Source: Gracilaria domingensis
Lineage: Eukaryota > Rhodophyta > Florideophyceae > Gracilariales > Gracilariaceae
Assembly: GCA_022539475.1 (NCBI GenBank)
Contig: VCMS01000081.1
Coordinates: 118,905 to 182,904 of the forward strand
Length of the DNA stretch: 64,000 nucleotides
Reading direction: 5' to 3'
The translations under genes were made by a program, and so were the position numbers. Each line of letters begins with the position of its first letter. Position 1 is the stretch's first letter. Shown here piece after piece: positions 54,549 to 62,815 of the stretch. Under the pieces are notes generated by a model. The model was not told the DNA's origin. It saw only the letters and a list, made by a program, of their open reading frames with translations, and did not search any database.

Positions 54549-55067
54549 ATGGGGGTGTTCACGGAACATAAGATATTGGCTGGGGAAACTATCTGTCATT
54601 TTTATGGAACTTTGGTATACACGGATCTGACGAACCGGAAGGAAAGACACTTAACGTATGGAAGTGGCTGTCTCGGAGCAACTCCAGTGCGGTACAAGTT
54701 GTTTTCTATGATGGTCACTGTGACTGGTACGGAGTTTCTGCACCTGAGAAACAGACCAGGACAGGGTCAGGATAGAAAGGAGAGCGAAGTCTACATTGTC
54801 CCGGCGCCTTTTTGTATCGGGGGCTACATTAACGACGCCGGATATCATGCCGGGGATCCCGATTTATCGGAGCCCCGGTCAAACAGGACTCGAAGTGCCA
54901 ATGTGCAGGTGGTGGAAGCGAAGTCCGTGATACAGTTTAAGTCCGACCTTCCTAACTATGCTCTACTTCGTTGTAGAGCAGTAAGAGATATTGAGAGGGG
55001 CGAAGAGTTGTATTTCAACTACGGAGAGCAGTACGCCTGGGACTGGGCTCTGACATTGGAGCAATAG
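54549..55067 (+). CDS. SET-domain protein lysine methyltransferase-like
   Basis: It has 172 residues from the first ATG, containing most of a SET domain: GVFTEHKILAGETICHFYGT, GGYINDAGYHAGDP, RSANVQVV in place of the RxxNHSCxPN box, and DIERGEELYFNYGEQYAWDW with the catalytic-region ExxFxYG. The frame is open upstream of the ATG for 16 codons back to the methyltransferase stop (TGA 54498-54500). Those codons (IASSKIRHPRAG) are the expected SET N-terminus before GMGVF. So the ATG probably does not mark the true start, and the domain was once or still is translated together with the methyltransferase. Pre- and post-SET cysteine clusters are absent. Confidence 0.75.
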   Translation: MGVFTEHKILAGETICHFYGTLVYTDLTNRKERHLTYGSGCLGATPVRYKLFSMMVTVTGTEFLHLRNRPGQGQDRKESEVYIVPAPFCIGGYINDAGYHAGDPDLSEPRSNRTRSANVQVVEAKSVIQFKSDLPNYALLRCRAVRDIERGEELYFNYGEQYAWDWALTLEQ

Positions 55068-55311
55068 ATGAGTTCAGTACCGAATAGAAAGTAAATATGC
55101 TTGTGAATGTTGCGGCTGCCTGCAATACGCGTTGTTGTACATGTACACTGGAGCTCTTCATCTGTAAAGGCGATATTTGCGACCCATTGGGCACCTAAAA
55201 TTCCTAAAAAGCAGGAACTGCGGAGTCTCCCGGAATATCTGAACCATGCACCCCCCCTCACCCCTTCCCCCCCCAACAATTTCGTTTCATTACCCCGTTT
55301 ATCTCCACAAC
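55068..55311. promoter_or_regulatory. Short intergenic region before the coiled-coil gene
   Basis: A 244-bp gap with a C-rich run (CCCCCCTC, CCCCCCCC) just before the next ATG. No motif named. Confidence 0.3.
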
Positions 55312-57291
55312 ATGGGTATAACGCCGAGAAAGCGAAATAGTACGCAGCGGAACAAGAGTGGACAGAAGAAGAGAAGAGCATCGGATGATACGAATCAGGC
55401 TACAAGCACCGCACTTCCTAAACGGAAGTCGTCCTCGACGAAGGAGAGAGTCAGTGGGCATCCTTCTACAGTACTCTCTCGCCCATCTCGCAGCGGAGCG
55501 TCTTCCGGGATTGCGTCAAGAATTCGTGGATCAGCGAACGATGTCGTGCCGTCAACTGTAGATAATGCAGATCGTGCATCTGTCTCTGCTCCTCAAGAAG
55601 ATGAGGTAACTCGGCGCAGCGGGTCAGGACAGGAGGGCATCGCAACTGGAACTGAAGAGGTTCGTATGACACCAAAACTTTCATGTCCCCGGCCGATATC
55701 GAAAACCGGAGCTACTGGGGCGCGGGTTACGCCGCCCAGTGGATCTGGACAACAAGGGACAATGACGAGAAGTCGTGAGAGCCCTAGTATATTAAGATCG
55801 TCACGTCCATCCCTGTCTTCTAGAACTGGGGCCGCTATGAATCGTATCATGCCTCGCAATGGGTCCGGACAAGGGAGAAAGACAATAAGAAATCGAGAGA
55901 CAACTGATAGAAGAGTTACTCCTCGATCTTCCCCTCTTTCCAGAACGGGTGCCGTTGCAGCTCGTACGAGGCCTAATTCATCTGATATACCATGCCATGG
56001 AGGAGGCCAGACACGGGAGTTGGAGCTCGGAGCCGTGCCAAGGGTGGACACAGAACGCCTGCAGCCTCTCGTGTCTAAGGGTATGGCACATGAGGATAGT
56101 TCCGATAACGAAATAACACCGAATCCTGCGGCATTACCGGGGCCTATCGCCGAAGAGGCTAGGGAAATACCGGAAGATATCCACACTGGTGTGAAATCAA
56201 CCTCTATGAACAGACGTGATCTTTTAAATGAACTGAATTGCTTGAAAGAAAAGGTTAAGACGCTACAAGAGGACTTGATAGTTCGGGGTATTCTAGTGAA
56301 GGTCGCCCAAGAGCAGAGTACGGCTTTGAAAAAGAGGCTTGAAGAGAAGGATCTAGTCATTGAAGGGCTAAGAGGGGCACTGAAACAGGAGGGAGATAGG
56401 AGTACACGTGCTGGTGAACCTGGGCAGACATGTCGAAAGAAGCATAAAATTGAGGTGTACGACGAGTTTCGAGGGGTTGCTCGAGCAATGTATCACAACA
56501 TGCTCACGTGGGCAAGGAGAGAAACAAGTGAGCTATGGCTCGAAGGTGAGTGGCTCACCCGAAATTGGGGTAACCGTGCCGAGAAGGTGGAAGACGCAAC
56601 TGAGAGTGGGGAAGGGCTTATTGAGCCGGAGGAAGGTGGTTCATACATGGTTCCTAAAAACCCCGTGGAGCTCTTGGGTAGTTTTGGCATGTTCAAACCG
56701 TCGGTAGAGGGGGGGTCAGATGCTTTGCTGAAGAAAATGGTTGAAAGCGAGTTGAAGGAGTTGAGCTGGGAAGGTATTAGAAAAGCATCTCTTACCGACA
56801 GGTGTATACTGGAACTTTGTGGAGATATTTGCCTTAGGCAGAGAATGCGGCATACCATGAGTGACGTCGTGGGCGTTCGTAAGAGAAATACGAGGGATAA
56901 ACTATTTCTGCTCCTGGGGTACGATCTGATTTGGAGAAGAACAAAACTGGTAGAAGAGAATGCTGACGAACTCACAATGCAGTTGAAGGAAGCGCAGGAG
57001 AACATACTGCGTCTTGACGAAAATGGAGTACCGAACACTTCATGGTGGAGAAAAGCCCCATTTGTTCGTCTAAAGTACTCCAATGCGGACAATGTCGAGG
57101 ATATGCCGACGGAAGATCAAGACTTGTTCTTCCGAAACCGTGTCGGGGTACAAGTACTGAAGGAGTTTATTGGGTATGATGTGGAAGACAAGGATACGGG
57201 CACCTTTTTAGATGGCAAAATATGTGGTCGATGTTTGTTGCGGGGGGTAAAACCTCGAAATACCGGACGAATGCCACCTCTGGTGCGGTAA
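55312..57291 (+). CDS. Large coiled-coil protein of the composite element, unknown function
   Basis: 659 residues from ATG 55312 (MGITPRKRNSTQRNKSGQKK); an in-frame ATG 22 codons upstream gives a proline-rich start that I think unlikely. The N-terminal half is basic and low-complexity with a repeated unit of about 45 residues (RSGSGQEGIATGTEEV, PSGSGQQGTMTRSRES, RNGSGQGRKTIRNRET). The middle has a coiled coil (LLNELNCLKEKVKTLQEDLI, KKRLEEKDLVIEGLRGALKQ). The C-terminal 250 residues are helical and conserved-looking (YDEFRGVARAMYHNMLTWAR, CGDICLRQRMRHTMSDVVGV). Its 3' end overlaps the transposase gene by 125 bp, tail-to-tail. It could be a transposase accessory or DNA-binding partner. Confidence 0.65.
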   Translation: MGITPRKRNSTQRNKSGQKKRRASDDTNQATSTALPKRKSSSTKERVSGHPSTVLSRPSRSGASSGIASRIRGSANDVVPSTVDNADRASVSAPQEDEVTRRSGSGQEGIATGTEEVRMTPKLSCPRPISKTGATGARVTPPSGSGQQGTMTRSRESPSILRSSRPSLSSRTGAAMNRIMPRNGSGQGRKTIRNRETTDRRVTPRSSPLSRTGAVAARTRPNSSDIPCHGGGQTRELELGAVPRVDTERLQPLVSKGMAHEDSSDNEITPNPAALPGPIAEEAREIPEDIHTGVKSTSMNRRDLLNELNCLKEKVKTLQEDLIVRGILVKVAQEQSTALKKRLEEKDLVIEGLRGALKQEGDRSTRAGEPGQTCRKKHKIEVYDEFRGVARAMYHNMLTWARRETSELWLEGEWLTRNWGNRAEKVEDATESGEGLIEPEEGGSYMVPKNPVELLGSFGMFKPSVEGGSDALLKKMVESELKELSWEGIRKASLTDRCILELCGDICLRQRMRHTMSDVVGVRKRNTRDKLFLLLGYDLIWRRTKLVEENADELTMQLKEAQENILRLDENGVPNTSWWRKAPFVRLKYSNADNVEDMPTEDQDLFFRNRVGVQVLKEFIGYDVEDKDTGTFLDGKICGRCLLRGVKPRNTGRMPPLVR

Positions 57292-60214
57292 GTGCAGAAT
57301 CAAGGAGAGATATTCGAATCACAGCGACTACCTGGGCAACCCAAGTCTCTGAATCTTCTCCGCTTACCAATACAGTGGAAAACTTTGGCTTTCTACTGGG
57401 GCCAAATGCTGGAGAAGCGAAGACACGTTGGATGATGGGGTATTTGGGTCGTCCCAGCTTAAGTGCCTTAGAAGACGAATCGAAGTGTTCAAGAGTCGGA
57501 ACGAAACCGCCTTTCACGAGAGCCGAATTCACCAGAGTTATCCTTGTCTTTTCTGGGAAGTATGTAATAGAGTGCTCATCCAGTGTTTCTTTCACGAGAC
57601 TGAGGAAAGGAGGAAGGGCCTGCTCACCAATTTGATCAAGAATCGACCTTGTGTCCGTACTTGAGAACATCTCTCTAACAGCAGTCCATGTTTTTGAACT
57701 GGACATACTTGAAACACAATGTTGAAGAGCTCGTAAAGTGAAAGAACGCCCTCTCATTGCAAACCGAGGAAGCTGTGTGGAAGTTCCTGGTAAACCTGGA
57801 TTACGCTGGTAAGGAGTATTGCCATTCCATTGCTTTCTAACATGTCGGTGCTCAATGGAGCGAATAGTCTCCTCCACAGCCGTTGCTGTTCTTCTGGACG
57901 TCTTTTTGTAGTGTCTCTTAAATAGCAGGTGTGCATGTTCGTATATGCCTGCGTCGTAGTACTTGATACTTCCCAGACGGCGAATATCGTCCACGAGATG
58001 ATCGAGAAGATGAAACTTCAGAGTTCCCAGTCTGGAGGGATGAAAATCCGCCAGAGTCTTTGTTGCGGAACGCTTGAAGGCTTCAATCTCCGATATAAGA
58101 CACAGGAGAGAGCTTTCAGTCCAATACGGGTCACGATTGTATCTGAATAAAGTCGAGAGCAAGTCCGAGTACTGAGAGAAAACGGTTGTGATTGGGGCAA
58201 CGTCCTGTTCTCCACAGCATATGTCAAAGAATGCTCCTATGAAGGGGAAGACCATGTCAAGTGTTTTGTAGTTTTTGGCCTCCAGCATTCCACGGAGACC
58301 GTCTTTCGTGAAGATGCCATTCAAAGATTTGCCTTTCTCCTGCGTGGAGAAATCGATATGTAAACCTTTGGCAGGAGAATCACGTTCTATGGCAGCTAGA
58401 ATTGCGTTTGCATGGTTGAGGAGTTGGGTGCGTATCGTTCGAAATGAACGCGATGCAGATGTTCCTATTGTGGTGCACAGGGTGTCTGTCTGCAGTCTCT
58501 CGATTGTGGCCGTTTTTATCAGCTTTGAGATGCCGAGATGCAAGTTGTGTAATGGTTCGAATGAGAACAGACTGTATGGAGACAATCCCGGGATCATTCC
58601 AAGGCTTACGGAAGTTTCGAGGAACGAAGGAATGAGAGATATGGAATTTGAACGCATCAGAGTATCCGCTTGAGATCTCCTCTCCCTCGCACGACGTGGA
58701 CGTCTTTCCGCCTCGTCTTTTTGTGCATGTTGCAAGATAGCTGTGTATGTCTTTGGGATGCTTTTCGTGTGCTTTTGAGAACGTCCGTTGAATGAGGTGG
58801 GAATAGGACTGCATAAAGATGAGCGAGGGGCTTTGCATCTATGACACGGGCTTTCCGTTTTGGTCCCATGAAGAATGTACAGAATGTCCTTAGCCTCAGA
58901 AATATCCGCACAATAACTTGCAAGCAGAGGATGGCACACTCGACTTAGTTTGCCTTCGCCGATGAACTGAAAACCTTTCTGCTTGAGATTTAGAATGGGC
59001 TCCAGGACTTGACGAAGAGATTCTTGAAGGATTTGCATCCTGGACTCGCGTAGAGACTTGCTAGAAACGAATGGCATTGCGTCTGCTTCAGATGCGGAAA
59101 CCTCGATCAGTGTGGTAGGGAAGTATGCCACTACTGTGAGGTCATCACGGATGCACTTACCGCGAAGCTCGTCAGAGAAGTTGAGAAATATGAGGTGAAG
59201 AGGATAGGCGGTAACCGATGTTTGCTTTAGAGTTGTTGAAGACTTATCGGTGTATACCTGCAGAAGACCTACGAAAGATTCACTGTAACTTATTTCTTGG
59301 GAGTACCATACTATTCTACTATCCAAAGAGCCCATGACCATTTCCTTAAGTTTTGAGGTGGCGTCTCTTGCGAGAGAGCCGGACATGGGGTGAGATAATT
59401 TCATGGAGTGGGTCTGAGGTATAGGGTGGAAGAATGTGTTTTCGTTGTTAGCCAACTGGAGCTGTTTCACAAGTGTCTGAACGGGGTCTCTCGTGTAGAG
59501 GGTGGCGCTGAACTTACATCCTTCTGGCGAGACAGTTCTGCGATTGAAACCGTCCTTTGAGGCGTATCGTTCGAAAATGGCGTTCTTCAGTTCTGTACAG
59601 CGCTTGGAACTTGTTATGGTCTCGTTGAATCGCTTTTGCGAGGATCGCGGGTCCCGAAGTAGCCCAATTAGCTCGTCCGCCTCACGATGACCAAGGTTGG
59701 AAGCTACTGAAGCCAGACAAACCGTGAGATAATCCATATGCAAATCACCAAGGGCCTCCTCAGAAGGCACTGGGCGGGAACTGCTTCCGTGTTCTCGCTC
59801 TAATGACGCGGGACTCGGGGAAGGAGAAACACAATGCGAAGTGTCCGGAATGGGAGGGGCGCACGGAGTGGGGTCGACGATGTCCTCGGACACCGGAGGC
59901 TCGGGAAGGCGACAAGGGGCAGTGACCGTTTCGGAAGATGCGGGGGCGGGCGCGGAAACCTTGAGACGCTTGCTTCTCCGAATGGGCCGGCTATTGTCGT
60001 CTTCCAGCGCTGCTTTCAGACGAAACGGGCAATGGTTGACATGCTGTTGAAGAGATAAGACTCCTCGGCGAGTAACGAAGGGGCACCCACGCTTCTTATG
60101 TGTACAGTAGTAGACCATGGGAAGAAGAAATGAACGAGAAACGACGACAAAGACTGCAAGGGAAGGTTGTAAGAAGGGAGAAGGAGGTCGAGCGACAGTC
60201 AAGATCGACGTCAT
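57167..60214 (-). CDS. Plavaka/KDZ-superfamily DDE transposase
   Basis: An intact single-exon frame of 1015 residues. The first 32 residues are hydrophobic and doubtful; the ATG at 60118 (MVYYCTHKKRGCPFVTRRGV) is a good alternative, opening directly on a zinc-finger-like motif (C-x6-C...H-x3-C). The RNase H-fold core is visible: VYTDKSSTTLKQTSVTAYPL (D323), then SYCADISEAKDILYILHG (D437), a zinc pair SPCHRCKAP, and FEPLHNLHLGISKLI. The late block KFHLLDHLVDDIRRLG, YDAGIYEHAHLLFKRHYKK has the E...H and Lys/Arg helix of the family. These blocks match Plavaka and related KDZ transposases in order. Intactness suggests recent activity. The position at the end of the block fits a transposon-encoded enzyme. 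Confidence 0.7.
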   Translation of the reverse strand: MTSILTVARPPSPFLQPSLAVFVVVSRSFLLPMVYYCTHKKRGCPFVTRRGVLSLQQHVNHCPFRLKAALEDDNSRPIRRSKRLKVSAPAPASSETVTAPCRLPEPPVSEDIVDPTPCAPPIPDTSHCVSPSPSPASLEREHGSSSRPVPSEEALGDLHMDYLTVCLASVASNLGHREADELIGLLRDPRSSQKRFNETITSSKRCTELKNAIFERYASKDGFNRRTVSPEGCKFSATLYTRDPVQTLVKQLQLANNENTFFHPIPQTHSMKLSHPMSGSLARDATSKLKEMVMGSLDSRIVWYSQEISYSESFVGLLQVYTDKSSTTLKQTSVTAYPLHLIFLNFSDELRGKCIRDDLTVVAYFPTTLIEVSASEADAMPFVSSKSLRESRMQILQESLRQVLEPILNLKQKGFQFIGEGKLSRVCHPLLASYCADISEAKDILYILHGTKTESPCHRCKAPRSSLCSPIPTSFNGRSQKHTKSIPKTYTAILQHAQKDEAERRPRRARERRSQADTLMRSNSISLIPSFLETSVSLGMIPGLSPYSLFSFEPLHNLHLGISKLIKTATIERLQTDTLCTTIGTSASRSFRTIRTQLLNHANAILAAIERDSPAKGLHIDFSTQEKGKSLNGIFTKDGLRGMLEAKNYKTLDMVFPFIGAFFDICCGEQDVAPITTVFSQYSDLLSTLFRYNRDPYWTESSLLCLISEIEAFKRSATKTLADFHPSRLGTLKFHLLDHLVDDIRRLGSIKYYDAGIYEHAHLLFKRHYKKTSRRTATAVEETIRSIEHRHVRKQWNGNTPYQRNPGLPGTSTQLPRFAMRGRSFTLRALQHCVSSMSSSKTWTAVREMFSSTDTRSILDQIGEQALPPFLSLVKETLDEHSITYFPEKTRITLVNSALVKGGFVPTLEHFDSSSKALKLGRPKYPIIQRVFASPAFGPSRKPKFSTVLVSGEDSETWVAQVVAVIRISLLDSALTAPEVAFVRYFEVLPPATNIDHIFCHLKRCPYPCLPHHTQ

Positions 60215-60914
60215 GCTGAGAACGGAGAATATATTTTGAGTTTAAATCACGTGCTTTCGTTCAAAAAGGAACGTAGGTACACGTCGACCTCAACACAAGG
60301 GTGTACTTCTCGTATTATCTACCACTGGTTATAAACCTGTGGTTTCGCAACATTGTAGGCTGTACACTTGTCCAATCTCGCACAGAAAAATGAATCTCTT
60401 CCCTCCGCCGCCGCCGCCGCCCGTCCGACGTCCGACCTTCTGTTACCGTCGTGATCCGTGCCATCCACATCCTCGCGTTATACTCCGCTCCGTCCTTCTT
60501 TTTTCCTCCCTCTACCTTATGGAGGCTCCTTAAAGTACAGGGCGGAAAAAAGTAGGACGGAGTCATCCGTATCTCACGGATGTATTCCGTGCAGTCTATT
60601 CGTACGTTCTTCCATATCCTTCCACGTATCTTTGCTCTAAACTAACCAATCCTCACCACGTTTCTTCGCGCTCTGCGACATGCAAACGGCAGGAAATAAG
60701 TTTTCACCCTCAACTTCTTCTATTTGCCCAAGATATAGAACGAGTTGAAGGGTGAAAACGGGAACCCGGTAACCCAAAGCGACGACTGTAAGTACGCGAA
60801 CAATGGTTCATTTCGTTGCGCCATAGGCTCTAGCTTCGCCTCTTACGCTCCTTTTCAAAAGTAGCGCAAGACGCGAGAAGCTAGAGCCTACTGCGCAACA
60901 AACCAAGTTGGTTT
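60215..60914. other. Hairpin-bearing intergenic region, transposase promoter side
   Basis: This includes the likely transposase promoter. Two inverted repeats stand out: GTTTTCACCCT at 60700-60710 with AGGGTGAAAAC at 60749-60759; and 60815-60837 (GTTGCGC, TAGGCTCTAGCTTC) with 60877-60899. No gene seen. Confidence 0.6.
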
Positions 60915-60920
60915 CTTAGC

Positions 60921-61650
60921 GATCTTGGATCTCTGAGTGTTCGGGATAGACGATTCTGGTACTTGGTTGGGACATAGGCTGCTCTCTCGTTTATCGCATC
61001 TTGCGTTATGTTTGCTGCATGGGCATTATTGGTGTCCTTGCTTGTGAGTTCTCGCTTCGACACCTTTCGCGCTTCACGATTAATGATTTGCTGGTAATCT
61101 AACCAATCCCTTTCCTTCTTCTTCTTCCTTTTGCGAGTTACTAGGTCCCTCGACTTTTCTAGCGCAACGTTTCTGTTTTGTTTTATCAATGGTACGTTCC
61201 ATCGCATTTCAAACGTACCCAACGGAGAATTGACTAACTTATGGATACTTTCTGCTTGCGTATACAGGTAAATGACCAATTTCATTTCGTCTCTCAAGAT
61301 CGATGTCTGACTGTTCGAGATAGGCGATTCTGGTGCTTGGTTGGGACATAGACTGCATTCTCGTTTATCGCATCTTGCGGTATGTTTACTGCATGGGCAT
61401 TCTTGGTGTCGTTGCTTGTGAGTTATCGCTTTCAAACCTCTCGCGTTTTACGATGAATGGATTGCTGGTAATCTAACCGATCCCTTTCCTTCTTCTTCTT
61501 CCTTTTGCGGCTATTAGGTCCCTCGAATTTTCTAGCTCAACGTTTCTGTTTTGGTTTATCAATGGTTAGTTCCATCGCATTTCAAATGCATTCAACGGAG
61601 CATTGACTAACTTATGGATACTTTCTGCTTGCGTATACAGGTAAATGACT
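60921..61650. repeat. Tandem duplication of a roughly 360-bp unit, period 373
   Basis: Copy 1 (60921-61277) and copy 2 (61299-61650) share long blocks such as CCCTTTCCTTCTTCTTCTTC and GCTTGCGTATACAGGTAAAT. GTATAC starts at 61260 and 61633. Differences are scattered, with roughly one in ten bases changed by eye. A minus-strand frame (61435-60881) reads through copy 1 and reads like protein (DEMKLVIYLYTQAESIHKLV, ERAAYVPTKYQNRLSRTLRD), so the unit may come from a coding sequence. Confidence 0.85.
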
Positions 61651-61686
61651 TTTGATGCGGACGTAGCTCACGAGTTGCAGGTGCAG

Positions 61687-61823
61687 GTTCCTCAAGTAGG
61701 GAACCATGCATCTCGGCATGGTTCCCTACATGAGGAACGGAGAGGATGAGACGCTTCGCGCCTCATCCTCTCGGAGTGCGTATTTGTTCTACCGATACCG
61801 CCCTCTGCGGCATCTGCCGCAGA
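61687..61823. other. Cluster of three consecutive hairpins
   Basis: Hairpin 1 has 23-nt arms, 61687-61709 and 61716-61738 (GTTCCTCAAGTAGGGAACCA...), with one mismatch and a 6-nt loop. Hairpin 2: GAGAGGATGAG (61740-61750) with CTCATCCTCTC (61762-61772). Hairpin 3: TCTGCGGCA (61804-61812) with TGCCGCAGA (61815-61823). No terminator or RNA family recognised. Confidence 0.8.
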
Positions 61824-62200
61824 TTGCGCCTACACCCGCTCCATCATGGGGAAATGGTACATGTAATATAGCGAAGTAGTGGTTAGCAAAAGCGGTCGAT
61901 AGAAGAGTAGATACGAATAAAACGGTATGATTTCATAATGGACATCATCTGTACTAGCAACAGTATTCCATGCGTTGCAGGGTATCATTCCGCAGAAGGT
62001 ATCGTGTAATGTGCACCTTAATGGAAACTGAACCTAGACTTCGCGAAATACCGTTCAGGTAGCCCTCGACTAAAGAACTGGCACGAGTGGAAAACTCACC
62101 AGTATTTACTGCACAGCGATTCTGGACGACCCAAGCAATTATCTTCAAATTTTGAAATAATTGATCTCGATATTTTTTCAAAAAATTTACTGGACGACCC
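61824..62200. other. Short region before the LINE fragment
   Basis: Contains CTGGACGACCC at about 62112 and 62192 (third copy near 62212). A minus-strand frame (62180-61954) reads faintly like protein (VNFLKKYRDQLFQNLKIIAW) but is not recognised. Confidence 0.3.
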
Positions 62201-62803
62201 TTGCCACTTTCTGGACGACCCTCGCCAAAAACTAGCATCTGCAAGAGACAGACGCAGTGTAGCAGTCTACAACATCTTGCCGCAAAGCTGGATGAGCTCA
62301 GTCCCACTTGCGTAGTGTACGTATCCTGGACTCCCAGCCACTGTGGCGTAGATCAAAACGAAAAAGTCGGCACTCTTGCCAAGAGCGGCTTGTATATTTC
62401 CATACGTCTTCAAGCAGACGTTTCGATGGATTATGCCGACGTGAAAGCAATCTTAAAGCTCAAATCAAAGAGCAAAAACATTGCGGGACAATCCGTGGAA
62501 ATTTTTGATGACCAACGCGAGGCGCGGAGATCGGAAGTTGTGCTAGCGCAACTCTGCACGGGACACGTACCTGCACTCCACCCGGTGGCGTCTTATTTAG
62601 ACCAACGCCTACCGAAGTGCGAGTGCGGTACAAACGTCAAAAAGAATGTCGAACACGTTCTTTTCCCATGCCCGCTTAGAAGTGTTTCACGGCGAAACGA
62701 GCTCCCACCACCAAGAGAGCGAGAAGACAAACCTCTGTTAGAGTTGATTAAGCGAAACCCCTCGAAAATTTTGTCCTTCTTAAGGAGAGAGAATTACGTT
62801 TAG
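62201..62803 (+). pseudogene. 3' fragment of a non-LTR retrotransposon (LINE) with RNase H end
   Basis: The 200-residue frame carries the end of a LINE RNase H domain (VVYVSWTPSHCGVDQNEKVG, TLAKSG; normally WxPSHxGIxGNExAD, so the aspartate is altered). The typical post-RNase H module follows (VVLAQLCTGHVPALHPVASY, then PKCECGTNVKKNVEHVLFPC). RT and endonuclease are missing, as in 5'-truncated LINE insertions. It abuts the truncated second Gypsy element. Confidence 0.75.
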
Positions 62804-62815
62804 AATACTATAGCG

